The notes under the pieces were generated by a model. The model ran no database searches. It was not told the DNA's origin and saw only the letters and a program-made list of their open reading frames with translations. 64,000 nucleotides of DNA, taken from positions 9,962,035 to 10,026,034 of the forward strand of contig NC_084471.1 of NCBI RefSeq assembly GCF_027409185.1, read 5' to 3'. The translations under genes and the position numbers were made by a program. Origin of the DNA: Cynocephalus volans. Taxonomy: Eukaryota; Chordata; Mammalia; Dermoptera; Cynocephalidae. Below, piece after piece: positions 1 to 10,504 of this stretch (position 1 is the first letter of the stretch; each line of letters opens with the position of its first letter).

Positions 1-304
1 CCTATGTGTAGCACTGATTTTGGCTGACAGGAGCCTCCTTGCCAGAAAGGTTACCACCAACGCCTCCCCATCAGCCTGCATCCAAAGCTTGAAAGGAGGG
101 AGGATAGGCCAGTCCCTTTGCTTGCAGAGGAACTCCTCTGTGGTGCAGCCCTGCTCCACGCCCCCCCCACCCCTCCGGACGAAGCCAAGGCTACACTTGA
201 CCTGACACCTGGCTCAGCAATTTCTCCTTCACTCACCTGCTTCACTTCCTGTCCTACAAGTATCTTCCGTCCATAAACCTCAACACCCATATCCCTGCCT
301 CCGC

Positions 305-425
305 TAAGGCACTAGCGCATTCCACGGCTGTTTCCCAGACTAGACTCGGTCCTATTTATTTTTGTGTCCACACTTCCCGGTTGGGAGCCTGGCACAGGGA
401 AGGTGCTCCACGTTGAATTCGGTCC
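305..425 (+). repeat. L2 LINE 3' tail fragment
   Basis: The stretch 'gcctggcacagggaaggtgc' followed by 'tccacgttgaattcgg' resembles the end of L2 (a cctggcacat-aggtgctcaataaat-gttgaatgaatg pattern), heavily mutated. The rest of 1-650 shows no gene or repeat that I can support; short open frames there lack coding character. Confidence 0.45.
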
Positions 426-715
426 AGCTTGAGTGGTTCTGCACGGTCCTCCGTTTCCTCTCCTGTCCTCTGGGATCCCCTCCTAACCATGCCTCCTCTG
501 TTCTCCCCCTACCCACTAAGCGACAAAGAGATGAGTTTGGCAAGTCCCGAGGGATCAACATGCAGGCTGGGGTGGGGAGGGCAGGAGGCGGATCTGGCCA
601 ATCCCCCAAGGCCCCCTGTCCTGCTCCTGGAAACTTCGGTTTGAAAGACACGGAAGCGCAGAGCTGGCGCAGGGCCTGAAGGGAAGGGCCGGGGTGGCCG
701 CAGGGCGGAGCTCAC

Positions 716-787
716 GATGGCGAGGGGCGTGGGGCGGTGGCAGCCGGGAGCGCAGCCCGGGTCTCGGCTGCCTGGGCGGGCGGCCAT
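716..787 (-). CDS. possible antisense first coding exon, 24 codons
   Basis: On the minus strand an ATG with strong Kozak context (G at -3, G at +4) at 787-785 opens a frame beginning MAARPGSRDPG and running 24 codons in phase to a GTGAG donor (complement of 711-715). It lies upstream of and divergent from the plus-strand initiation region, so it could be the first coding exon of a divergent gene. G+C-rich DNA is open by chance in many frames, and I recognise no protein family. The upstream end of the exon is unknown. Confidence 0.2.
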
Positions 788-811
788 GTCTCTCGCCCCC
801 ACTCCCTCGGG

Positions 812-827
812 GCGCATGCGCACGTCA
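812..827. promoter_or_regulatory. NRF1 palindrome abutting CRE half site
   Basis: GCGCATGCGC is the palindromic NRF1 core and is followed at once by ACGTCA, a half CRE. Both are typical of TATA-less CpG-island promoters and usually lie within about 100 bases of the transcription start. This places plus-strand initiation at roughly 830-880. Confidence 0.6.
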
Positions 828-849
828 CAGCGGGGGGGGGGGGCCCCCG

Positions 850-943
850 CCGGCTCACGCAGGCGCCGGGTCAGCGCAGGGTCAGCGTCGTGCGGCCGGC
901 CCGGGGGCCGCGAGGCTGCGCAGGTTGACGGGCCGGCGAGGCG
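850..943 (+). other. candidate noncoding first exon (gene A)
   Basis: A G+C-rich, ATG-free segment downstream of the NRF1/CRE site ends at GAGGCG followed by a strong donor GTGAGC (944-949). The 5' limit is a guess from motif spacing. No downstream partner is proved; the splice-bounded segment at 7739-7804 on the same strand is one possibility. The gene is not recognised. Confidence 0.35.
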
Positions 944-1110
944 GTGAGCTCTGGTCGGGAGCGCTCGACCGGCCGCGCCCGCGCTCACCTCGCCGCGCTC
1001 CCCGAAGCCCGCCCAGGAGGCACGTCCGCCGCTCCTGCCGCCCCGCACCCGCCACGGCCCCGCAAGGCACGGGGGAGAACGGTCGTAAAGTACCGGGTGT
1101 GACCACGCTG

Positions 1111-2995
1111 ATTGGCCCAGGGCTGGGCGTGTGACTTGTCAGAGCCAATGAGAGGCATCGAGACTCAGGCTAAACATTCTGGAACGAAGATACCCGTTCT
1201 TTTGTGCTGGACTCAAAGCCCCGGCGAGACGGGCCGGAGCAGCTGGCGCTCGCTCGCTGCGGTGGGGAACCTGAGCCTGAAGCCAACCTGCAGAACAGAG
1301 AGAAATGGTGGGAGACTGAGTCCTGCATCCAGCCATCCCCGAAGCTGGGATAATCCCTGTACAATACAGAAGTGCAGGCTTCCGTGGCTCAGCGTACTTC
1401 TTTTGCTTGTCACTCAGTTTTCTGTGACTTGCGGTTGAAAGAATCCCAGTCAATACCAGTATTTACTACCACATTTAACTAATCCTAAAGCATAGTTTTG
1501 TTTTCATTTTAACATCTCTGAGATTAGGAGTGCATCTTACAATTAATGGCAACATCCTGTAGAGCCATCGTTGTGAATTTGAGAAACAGAATATTCGGGG
1601 GTTGTCTTCAACTGAGTTAGGGGTACTGTTGGTACTGCATGTACTGCATTTAGTGCTATTTAAAATGTCTTCAGAAGATTATATTGTGAGTCAGCACTTG
1701 GATAAAAAGTGATTAGAGACAAAGGCAGGGTTACTGAGCAAAAGGGAGTGAAGTTACTGTTAGTGAAATGACTTTTCTGTGTAGGAATGACTGCCCATTT
1801 CTTACAAAACAACAAGAAGTGCTTTATACAACCTAAGATAGGAAGTTACCCACAAGTAGAAGTTGTGTTACATTTTGTTCCTGAGATAGTGGTAAAAAAT
1901 GGCCTGTGTATCATACACCACACAATGCAACTGAAGGCAGAAGAGATTGTGGAATCTCAGAAGAGATGAGAGGAATTTTAAAGCGAGGGGACTATTAAGA
2001 CACTGTGCGCTGTCTCAGCGCAGTCGCTGGTATATTTTCTTTGTGGTGCATCTATAACCACTGGAACACATTATCACTCCCATTTGCGAAAACGCTGTTC
2101 AAGTCTCTTGCTTAAGGTAATAGTCTGAGTCTGAACACCATGGACCTAACCATTGCATCCCACTTGCCACCCACCCTGGGTTCCTGTCACCTCTCCCCCA
2201 GGGCGACAGAGACACAAAGGATTACTCAAAGCCCATTTCTTCTGAGCAGTGAGAGGCCTGAAAATGTTTACCCCCAGGAATACTTCTTTCAAGAGAAGAT
2301 ATCCCGGGAATAGCCCTGAATCCGATTCTCTCTCCGTTTTTATTCTCTAGGGAAGAAAGTTTCAGAAAAGGAACATAGCTGGTTACAAAAAGAATAATAA
2401 GAAATTTGTTATGGCAACAATCATTAGGTTTAGCTGCACCAAAGACATCTGCCCTTAGAGCCAGCAATTTTGCTGTGTTACAATTCTTTTATCTACAACA
2501 GAGACTTTAGCCCGGAGAAAGTTTTCTGTCTTTCCTGAGCTTAACATTTCTATGTGCAATTCTAAAAAGTTAGACCCTGTGAAATACATTTGCTTTATTA
2601 ATGTTGGTATCCTCCACAGGTTCCTACTGGTTAAGGGAAACAGAGAACTGAGGACATCCGCCCATCCCTGCCCTGCTGTCTGAGCACTCTGGCCTAGACT
2701 GGCTGAGTGGAGGTAGGATCCAGTGGTTACAAAGACCTGGCCTTCAGTGACATTTGCTCTCAAACTGTTTCAGTTCACTATCTTGGCCCTAAAGAAAGAC
2801 CCTCTGCCTCCCACTAATTTTTGTCTACAGTTTGAGTAGCACCAGTAGGTTTTGCTTTGGACTGTAGCTTTTTTCCTCCATTTTAAAATGTCTTTGCATA
2901 AAATGGCATTTCAGTAGAGAGTATATAGTCATTTCTTCATACACAAGGCGACAATAACGTTCCTACTAGAGCTGTCTTTCTATTAAAGCTAGTAG
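1111..2995. other. no gene recognised; promoter-flanking sequence
   Basis: After the two CCAAT boxes at 1111-1149 the sequence becomes AT-rich, with only short random open frames. A weak MIR-like stretch may lie near 2060-2150. I see no exon with paired splice sites. Confidence 0.5.
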
Positions 2996-3029
2996 AAAAA
3001 CAATAGATGCTGTTTGCCAAGAGGTAGCA

Positions 3030-3250
3030 TGGATGGTGGTTTAACATGCAGTCTTTGGAGTCAGACTGCTTGGGTCCAAAGCCTGGCTCTGCCACTTACT
3101 AGCTATATGACCCCAGGAAAGTTGCTTAAACTCTCTGTTTCATCTGTAAAAATAGATAACAGTGAATAATAGGACTTCATAGAGATGTTGTGAGGCTCAC
3201 AACATATTATATGAGATAATATAATCAAAGTTCTAGGCACACCAATTTAT
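3030..3250 (+). repeat. MIR SINE
   Basis: The core reads 'ggctctgccacttactagct' followed by an 'atgaccccaggaaagttgct' block and a 'catctgtaaaaat' block, then the 'gttgtgaggctcac' segment. These are the diagnostic parts of mammalian-wide MIR, in forward orientation and near full length. Confidence 0.9.
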
Positions 3251-3514
3251 TTAACCTTATACAGCACTGACCATGTACCATGCACTCCTGTTTTCATAGA
3301 ACAATCCAGGGGATGGTTTTGAGGACTAGATATGTCAATATTTGTCAAGTAAAGAACCACCTAGGCAGTAATTCCTCACTCCCTTCTTAGCTCTTTTATG
3401 CTTTTAAAAAGATGCTTTGTATATTTTGTTCAGCTTTTTAAGTTGTCTTTAGGGAGCATGTTGGTATGATTTTTCTAGTCCACCATGACCAGAAATATAT
3501 TATTAGCTGCTTTG

Positions 3515-3640
3515 CCCCAAATAAAATGCAAGTTCCATGAGAGATTTTTGTCTTAGCTCATTGACGAACCCCAGGTACCTACACCAGTGCTTGGCACATA
3601 ATAGGTGTTCAATAAATACTTATTGAATGAGCAAAGAAAG
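3515..3640 (+). repeat. L2 LINE 3' end
   Basis: It shows the L2 tail pattern: 'gcaagttccatgaga', 'gtgcttggcacataataggt', 'gttcaataaatacttattga' and 'atgag'. It is a 5'-truncated copy. Confidence 0.85.
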
Positions 3641-3739
3641 GAACACAACAAAGTTGATTGGCCCATGGAGGGTGGGGCCTGTGACTGGTGGAGGTTAGCC
3701 CTCACTCAGCCCACAGAGAGCTAGACAGCCACAGCTACG

Positions 3740-3955
3740 CAGCACATTGTAGCTAGGAGACTGGACTATGGTACTACATGGTTTGGGTTTACATCACAGC
3801 TCTACCATTTACTGCCTATGTGACCTCAGCTAAATTACTTAATCCTCCTGTGCCTCACTTTCCACTAACTCACGTGAGGACTAATGAGTTAACGTGTTAG
3901 TAAAGCAAAGGGGTCAGAACAGTGGCCTGCATGTAGCATGTGCTATGCACACATT
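3740..3955 (+). repeat. MIR SINE
   Basis: It has the MIR layout: a lesion-rich 5' part, 'agctctaccatttactgcct', 'atgtgacctcagctaaatta', 'tgcctcactttcc' and a degraded 3' end with 'ggcctgcatgtagcatgtgc'. Confidence 0.75.
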
Positions 3956-4089
3956 TGCCCTTAGCAGGATGAAGGATAGCAGATGTCACAGCAGCTTTGG
4001 CTCTGAGAATTTCTTATTTCCTTTCCTAACGCATACTTGGTCACAAAATGTTTTCTCTGAATCAGGGAGGGGCAAATGCAGTACCTCAT

Positions 4090-4165
4090 TCACTCACCTA
4101 TTAAGTGTTGACTATGTGCTGGACACCGTGGCAGGCACTGGGGAGACATATGCAAAGGACTGACA
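4090..4165 (-). repeat. L2 fragment, reverse
   Basis: 'ttaagtgttgactatgtgct' and 'ggcaggcactggggagacat' are the reverse complement of the L2 3' tail. Confidence 0.7.
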
Positions 4166-5485
4166 ACAGCTGGGCCCTTGCTAGGGGCTGAGAATTCTGC
4201 TCTGCATTTTATCTTATCCCAGTTTATTCCCTGTAAAGCAGCCTACCTAGAAGATTCTGGAACTGCCCCCTTCCCATCTTCCTTATAGGAGCTGATCTCA
4301 ATGCTTTTATAGGTATGGGACTGAGCTTTGGGTTCCTAATTTTTATTTTTTGCACGTCTGAAAGGCTGTTTGGGGTCAGGAATGGCGGAGCAAGGGAACT
4401 TATACTCCTAGGGAGAGAGAGACACTTTGCAAATTTTGAGGATTATAAGAGAGTATTTTTCTGCTTCCTTATGGGTTTAGACAAAACTCTTGAAGAATTA
4501 AGGTTTGATCTTGGGAGGAATGTCTGTATGTCTGTGGTTGCTCCAGAAGTTTCTTAGACAAAGTGCACCTGAAACTCACACACAGGTAAACCAAAAGCTA
4601 AGGGGAGACTTGGCTTGAAGGGTCCCTGCCTCCTCTGGCCATACTTAGGTACCCCAAGTCCCCTTTTCTCCCTGGACTATTCGGCAGGGTGCCAACTACA
4701 AATGCCCATTATCACTGCTTCAGTCAGTGAACAAATACTGAGCACCTACTATGTGCCAGCTCAAACTTGGAGAAGTGTGTTGCTGGAGGGAGAGGGCAAG
4801 AATCCGAAAGAGTGGGGTTTCCTGAAAGGTGAGTGAGGATTTGCTTCAAGGCAGTTGGAACGGGGAGTCAGATCAGGAGTGGAGGCGCACCCAGTGAGAG
4901 CCCTCTTGGGAAGATTCCATTGCTTAGGTGCTTTTTCTTGGGACTCTGGAACAAAGCCAACCAACCCAGGTCTCAGCTGGGGTCTCTCCGCGCCCGGGAG
5001 GTTGAGGTAAACATTCAGGAGACAAGGTTAGCCCCTCGCCCTGGCTCCACAAAGCAACCAATCCTCTGGTTTTTCGTGAACATGGTCATGTCACTGGAGA
5101 TTCAAGGAGGGGCCACATCCCAGGACCCTCAGTCTTCCCACCCCCCACCGTGTTCCAGAGTAATCAGAAAATCTTTTCTTTCAGTCACTTAGGAGAATTC
5201 TGGCAGTCCTCAGGCCTCCTGGGGGGCTCAACTTCTCTCCCATGTGGGCTTATCAAGGGATTTGTTTTCTGAACAAATAAACAGTGCTTCCCCTGAAAGG
5301 AATTCCAGCAAGTATGATTTTCTCCATCTCATTACCATCAGGGTTAGGCCACAGCTTCAAGTTCTCTGTAATCACTCCAACCCTTCTGTGAAGTGTGGGA
5401 CACATCATGTGTGTGGAAATAGAGACCCCAGGTAAGAAAGGAAGCAAGAACCTTTGGCCTGAGGCCTGTGGAAGGAGCACACTTT
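4166..5485. other. no gene recognised
   Basis: Unique-looking sequence with a short reverse L2 fragment at about 4715-4765 ('gagcacctactatgtgccag'). A consensus donor (AAAG|GTGAGTGAG at 4829) follows a segment without a convincing acceptor, so no exon is called. Confidence 0.45.
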
Positions 5486-5545
5486 TATTATTACTGTTAT
5501 TATTATTGTTATTATTTTATTAATATATTCATTATTACAAATCAT
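5486..5545 (+). repeat. (TTA)n-like microsatellite
   Basis: Imperfect TTA/ATT repeats, directly left of the poly-T that begins the L1-like segment. Confidence 0.8.
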
Positions 5546-5547
5546 AC

Positions 5548-6125
5548 TTTTTTTTTTTTTCAAATTGTACTTGTTCTTTATGCCCCTTACCCAATCTCTT
5601 CCTATCCCACTCCCCTTCCCTGCTGTAATAACCATAGATTTGTTCTCTCCTCCTGACAGGTTAACTGCTCCTCTGTTGGTTTGCTGCCTAGATGATCTGT
5701 CCAGTACTGAGACAGGTGTGATCAGGTCCCCCACTATTATCGTAAATCAGATGCTTCTTCTATTACTCTGGAGTGTGCTTTGTGGAGAGAGAGGACCGCT
5801 TCTTTTTTATTTATTTATTTATTTATTTTGGTCTCTGCTGGTACCTCTCCTTGTGTTAATGCAGTTGAGTGTCCAGCGTGCCATCTGCGTGGTGGCTGTG
5901 ACTACTGCTTTAGTGACTAGCTGCTTTTGCAGCAGCCATGGCAACTGCGGTGGCTTTGGTGGGCTCCTTGTGTGGAAATGGTGTTTTTGATGTGCTTTTT
6001 ACCTGGTTGCAGCTGGGTTTGGCTTCACCCGGTTTCTGCCTCAGGACCCCATCAGGCCCTGGAGTGGCAGCGGCAGCGTGCCTGGTTGTGGCTGGGTTTG
6101 GGAAGCAGCACCCTTTGAGAGGATG
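5548..6125 (-). mobile_element. short composite L1-like element
   Basis: It starts with a poly-T run (reverse poly-A) and continues with reverse L1 3'-end-like sequence. It then shows the reverse of an early ORF2 motif near 5695-5740 ('gtccagtactgagacaggtg' and 'cccactattatcgta') and ends in a G+C-richer part at about 5880-6120 that could be L1 5' UTR. A (TTTA)n run interrupts it at 5802-5829. The whole is about 580 bases, so most of L1 is missing between the ends. Boundaries and family are uncertain, and no target duplication was found. Confidence 0.45.
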
Positions 6126-6339
6126 AGGCCACAAGTCCAAGTACCAACCCACACCAAGGTGCAGGGTGCCCCTGACACAGCTGGGAGTGGTATGTGACAC
6201 ACAGACAGTGAAGACCTGGGAGAGACCTGAGAACTTTCACTTTCTCACTGTATGTCAGAGAAAGCTGAGCCCGCAGCAGGGCAGGGGCAGGTGTTTATTT
6301 ACAATACATTTGATGAGTCCTAAATTCCAGATGACAAGA

Positions 6340-6432
6340 TTGGAACTCAGGGACACTTAATAAATTGCCCACGTCCACTTGGTTAGCAAGGCAGAGCCAG
6401 GCTTCAAAACCAGACCTGTCTCTCCACCAAGT
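6340..6432 (-). repeat. MIR fragment, reverse
   Basis: 'aaattgcccacgtccacttg' and 'aaggcagagccaggcttcaa' match the reverse MIR core (tgcccaaggtcacacagc, gcagagctgggattcga). Confidence 0.7.
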
Positions 6433-8095
6433 TGCCCTGCCCTCTTTGCTGTGAGTTTCCTATAAAGTGTGTGTTTTATTGCTGCAATTGTGAGGCATAT
6501 TTTGTCGAACTGTCGGGAGCTGGGACCACTAGTGTGATATAATCATTTAGCTTGACTCTAATCGGCGTTTTTGCTGCTGCTGGTCTTTTCTGCACTCTGG
6601 CTTTCTAAGACTTGGGTGCAGTGGGGCATTGAGTATCCCTGTCCATTCAGGCAAGAAAACATAATCACTCCAGAATGAGTGGGTAGGAAGGCAGCACAAA
6701 CAGGCACATAAAAAAATCACTTCAGAACACTGTTCTAGTCAGGCAGAACTTTGGTAGTGAGAGAAACAAGGGTAACCTGTTCCTCCAGCTCAGAGTACAG
6801 AGTTCCACCTAATTGCTGAGTCCTTATCATCCCCCGCTTTATGATTTGCTTCAAAATGCTGAGGACTTCAGGCATGGCTCCATCCAGGGGTCTCCATCTG
6901 CCCCTCTCTCTTCTCTACCTTCTGGTGCTGTTTGTCATCATTGGACTTTATTCTCAAATCTTCTCTTGCCATCTGACAACAAGATGACTGCTGGCATCTC
7001 TGAACCTATGTTCGTCTTTACAGCTTAGGAATTTGGAGGAGAAAAGAGGGCACCTTTCTTGAATGACTCTGGCAAAAGTCCCAGGGAGCATCTGATTGGC
7101 CTGGTTTGGTTACATCCCTATCCCAGGGAGATGGAGTACTTTGACCAGAATATGATTGTGTGGCCTTCTTCTCAAACCCACTCAAATCACTTGGACTGAG
7201 AAGGATTCTAAGAAATAGGAGCCAGTTATTCCCTGGGAGCTTTACTGGGCTGACAAAGTACATTCACCTTACTTTATGTATGCCACTTCCTGGTGACATG
7301 GAGACTTTTGACTAATTGATCTGTTTCAGTTAGACTGCTTCTAGACAAATTCAAATGAGTTAAACAGTAAGAAAATGTATTATGCCACATAACTGAAAAC
7401 ACAGCCTCCAGGGGTGCTACAATCAGCAGCTCAGTAATGTCATAGAAGTGCCAGGTTTTTTTCATCTCTCTCCTCTGCCTTTCTCATTGTGAGCTTCATT
7501 TTAAGTCTAGTTTTCCTCATGGCCACAAGATAGCTGCAGCAGTTCTGGATGTCACATCCAAGTAACATCCTCTTAGGAGGAGGAAGAGCTTAGGAGCAAG
7601 AAAACCTTTCTCCAAAGCTCCCCAGCAGACATATGTTCTCTCTCATTGACCAGTATTGGGTAACTTTCCACTTATAAGTCAGCAAATTGCCAGGAGGCCT
7701 GGGCTGTTACTGTGAACGGCTCAGAACAAACGTTTCAGGGTAAAATGGAAGACTGGGCGTCAGCCATGAAGGCTACCTCCTCTTCCTCCATGGAGGAAGA
7801 ACCTGTAAGTTCAGAGATTTAAAAGACACATTTGAGAGAATGGATGATATTTGAGCACTAAAACTATAAAGAAACGAGAGAGATTGTGATAAAAGGGAGG
7901 CTAGTGGTTACTTTTGGGGGTGGGGGAGACATGGGAGGGCTGCTGGGGAGGCTGGCAAAGCACTATTTCTTGACCTGGAAGCTTTCGTGGTGGTTTCGAG
8001 GATGTTTGCCTTATAATAATTCATTATGCTTAACATTTGTTTTATGTGGTTTCCTGTATCTGTGTTTTATTTTATAATTAAAAAGTTATTAAAAA
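6433..8095. other. unique sequence with one candidate exon
   Basis: I recognise no repeat here. The only splice-bounded coding-like segment is at 7739-7804, listed separately. A G-rich patch (7913-7945) and AT-rich flanks carry no other clear signal. Confidence 0.45.
7739..7804 (+). CDS. candidate short coding exon with start codon
   Basis: An acceptor (CGTTTCAG, AG at 7737-7738) is followed by GGTAAA and an ATG at 7745-7747. Twenty codons run in frame to a perfect donor, GTAAGT (7805-7810). The peptide begins MEDWASAMK and ends in a serine run followed by MEEEP, with protein-like composition and internal methionines. The ATG has A at -3 and G at +4, a strong Kozak context. It lies on the same strand as, and about 6.8 kb downstream of, the first exon in CpG island 1, so it could be exon 2 of gene A. 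Against it: the pyrimidine tract is weak, the exon is short, and no family is recognised. Confidence 0.25.
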
Positions 8096-8099
8096 AGAG

Positions 8100-8235
8100 A
8101 TGTAAGAACTGCACATCTCCTCAGGTTACCTAGTTTACTTAAAATCGTTCAGTGGCTCCCCAATGCCCACAAGATAAAGTCCAAGTTCTTAATCAAGGCT
8201 TAAAAGGCTCTGCTTGATCTGAGCCAGTCTGCCGT
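8100..8235 (+). repeat. L2 LINE fragment
   Basis: 'cagtggctccccaatgccca', 'aagataaagtccaagttctt' and 'aaaggctctgcttgatctga' are the L2 3' untranslated block seen in many mammalian copies. Confidence 0.75.
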
Positions 8236-9090
8236 CATTTTGGGCCCCTATATGAAGAAGGAAGAAAATGTAGAAAACAAGGGCAGGGGCCCCATTTGTT
8301 CATTTGAATGAACAAATAAATAAATAAAGCTTTTAGAACAAAACATAGAAGAATATCTTTGTGACCTTGGACTAAGCAAAGCTTTCACAAACAAGAAACA
8401 AAAAGTGCTAATCATAAATGGAAAAAAGTATTAAAACAACTATATTAAAACTAAGAGCCCCTATTCATTGAAAGATACCATTAAGACAGTAATTAAGGGA
8501 GTAAAAAGACAGAATGTGATAATATATCCTCAATACATTTATCTGATAAAGGTCTCAAGTTCAGAATTAAAAAAAAAAAAAACTCCTACAAATCAATAAG
8601 AAAAAGAGACAACCCAACAGAAAAACGGGTAAAAGAACAGACACTTTACAAAAGAAGCTGAAAAGATTCTTAATGTCATCACTCACCGGGGAAATGCAAA
8701 TTAAACTGTAATATGATACCACTCCACTACACTTGACCAAATAAAATAAAAGGGACCACAAGAACTCACTGGAGTGAATTTACGCTAGTGTAAGTTGGTA
8801 TGACTACTTTAGAAAGCTGATGGGCAGTAGATACTAAAACTGAAAATATGCCTTCCCTGTGGCTCAGCAATTCCGTTTCCAGCAGGAATGCATGTATATA
8901 TGTTAACCGAAGACATGCATAAGAATATTCATACCAGCACTATTATTCATACCTCACTGAAGACAACCCAAATACACATCAGCAGAGTGGGTAAATTCAT
9001 TGTAGCATATTCACACAACACACTGAGAATGAACGAACTACAATCACACACAAAAATATGGCTGAAACTCACAAACAAAATTTTGAGCAA

Positions 9091-9237
9091 GGGCCGAGCC
9101 TGTGGCGCACTCGGGAGAGTGCAGCGCTGGGAGCGCAGCAACGCTCCCGCTGCGGGTTCGGATCCCATATAGGAATGGCCGGTGCACTCACTGGCTGAGT
9201 GCCGGTCACGAAAAAGACAAAAATTAAAAAAAAATTT
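9091..9237 (+). mobile_element. t-SINE, young GC-rich dimeric subtype
   Basis: It starts GGGCCGAGCCTGTGGCGCAC, has a B-box-like GGTTCGGATCCC and a second unit 'ggccggtgcactcactggct', then an A-rich tail. A perfect 10-base target duplication (TTTTGAGCAA at 9081-9090 and 9238-9247) fixes the ends. It interrupts the L1 copy, so it is younger. Confidence 0.9.
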
Positions 9238-9497
9238 TTTTGAGCAAAATAGGCCAAACTCGAAATACTTTAGACTGGTTCATTCCATTTATATAAAGAA
9301 CAAAAATAGGCAAACTAATCTGTGTGGTCAGACATTAAGATGGAGCTACCTGGGGGTGGTAGTGACTGGAAGGGGGCATGAAAGGGACTTCTGGGGTCCT
9401 GGTATGTTCTCTTTCTTTATGTGGATGTTGCTTAAAAACGTATGTCCCATTTGTGAAAATTCTTCGAGCTGTACAGTTATGATACATGCACTTTTCT

Positions 9498-9597
9498 AGA
9501 ACCAATCTTTTTTGTGTGTGTATGGCTGGAGGAGGATCTGAACCCTCGACCTTGATAATATAACACTGCGCTCTAACCAACTGAGTAACAGCCTGAT
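9498..9597 (-). mobile_element. t-SINE, reverse monomer
   Basis: 'ggatctgaaccctcgacctt' and 'ctctaaccaactgagtaaca' are the reversed tRNA-Ile-like B and A box arms. The L1 host sequence is duplicated at both ends (ATGCACTTTTCTA at 9485-9497 and 9600-9612). Confidence 0.85.
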
Positions 9598-9645
9598 AAA
9601 TGCACTTTTCTAAACACATCTGAAGTATATATACTTCAATAAAAG

Positions 9646-10168
9646 CAGGAGTATGTTCTCTCTTCTGTGAAGCCTCTTTGGTGGAAAAGCTATAAAGTAC
9701 CACTTTCATTTTCTTACAGTGAGTTTGTAAGGTGCCCCTTCGGGAGTCCTCAATCAGAGCATTCTGGATAGGGCTGGCTATCTTGGCCCTTTTGTCACTG
9801 CTCTGTGGGTTAGGATTAGGGTAGGCCAGGTGAGGACAGGTGGGGCAAGTGCAGATCAGATCCTGCCTGTTCGGTGTTTATCATTTTTATATTCAGTTCA
9901 CCATGGCTTTTGGGGGCATTAATATTGATTTTTTGAACTATTGCATTGAAATATTATTTATCTTGATTACTGAGTTTTTTTGGCATCCACTTAAATTTTG
10001 TGTTGGATTCTCCTCACCCTAGACTATGACATTCTGGCCAACTTTTGTTTGAAAAAAAAAAGAATCTCTGCTAGTTTTTAATCTTTACAACATAATCTTT
10101 ACATCCTGCAAGCAATGAGAATTTACAGTTCAGTTTCACCTCTTGCTCTCTACCATTGTTTCCTCTTC
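9646..10168. other. no gene or repeat recognised
   Basis: Unique-looking AT-rich sequence with no splice-bounded open frame. Confidence 0.4.
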
Positions 10169-10189
10169 TCTAATCTAGGGAGTAAAAAA

Positions 10190-10260
10190 GGGGTTACGGC
10201 CCTTTACCACGTGGCGGCGCCAAAGAACAGCTTATAAAGCCGAATCCCTCAGTAAAGATG
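10190..10260. promoter_or_regulatory. candidate regulatory patch with E-box
   Basis: A small CpG-bearing island in AT-rich DNA contains CACGTG (10208-10213), directly followed by a GGCGCC palindrome, and a CTTATAAAG motif near 10231. No repeat is recognised. Function is only suggested by motif clustering. Confidence 0.25.
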
Positions 10261-10504
10261 TTCTGCAGGAAAGACATTCCCAGCCTGGACTCCTTTTCTC
10301 TCTGGGAAACAAACACACAAATAAACATCCATTTTGTGATTCTCTGCTTCTCTGACTCTCTAAATTTCCCTCCAGTCTCCAGTAGGCCCCGAAAACTTGA
10401 GTCAAATTCAATACAAGAATATGTTTGGATTCTCTCCCGAAAGCACCCAAAGAAGACATTTATATTGACTGCATTGATCAAAAAGCCAAAATAAAATCCT
10501 ATGG

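Larger units (their letters stand above)
650..1110. promoter_or_regulatory. CpG-island promoter 1, possibly bidirectional
   Basis: This block is very G+C rich and dense in CpG, in sharp contrast to the AT-rich flanks. It holds an NRF1-type palindrome (GCGCATGCGC, 812-821) overlapping a CRE half site (ACGTCA, 822-827), a run of G at about 832-843, and CCAAT boxes just outside it (CCAAT near 597; ATTGG at 1111-1115; CCAAT at 1145-1149). It has no TATA box. Splice donors point outward on both strands (GTGAGC at 944-949 on plus; GTGAG as CTCAC at 711-715 on minus), which suits a bidirectional housekeeping promoter. Promoter status is inferred from composition and motifs. Confidence 0.75.
8265..9645 (+). 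mobile_element. old L1 3' end, carrying two t-SINEs
   Basis: Decayed L1 ORF2 C-terminal sequence ('gaaatgcaaattaaactgta', 'cagcaattccgtttccagca', 'acaacccaaatacacatcag') leads into an L1 3' UTR ending near 'tatacttcaataaaagc'. It is 5'-truncated with many stops, so it is inactive. t-SINEs at 9091-9237 and about 9498-9597 inserted into it later. Confidence 0.85.

Noticed and set aside
717-947. 76-codon plus-strand frame starting at the ATG in CACGATGGCG
   Set aside because: It runs upstream of and through the likely transcription start and past the donor at 944; the ATGGCG is more likely part of a YY1-like motif.
509-1048. 179-codon minus-strand frame spanning CpG island 1
   Set aside because: Its length is explained by G+C-rich, stop-poor sequence; only the 24-codon segment with a strong ATG and a donor was kept, as a weak candidate.
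4761-4829. Exon ending at AAAG|GTGAGTGAG
   Set aside because: The only upstream acceptor-like AG is within an L2 fragment and lacks a pyrimidine tract.
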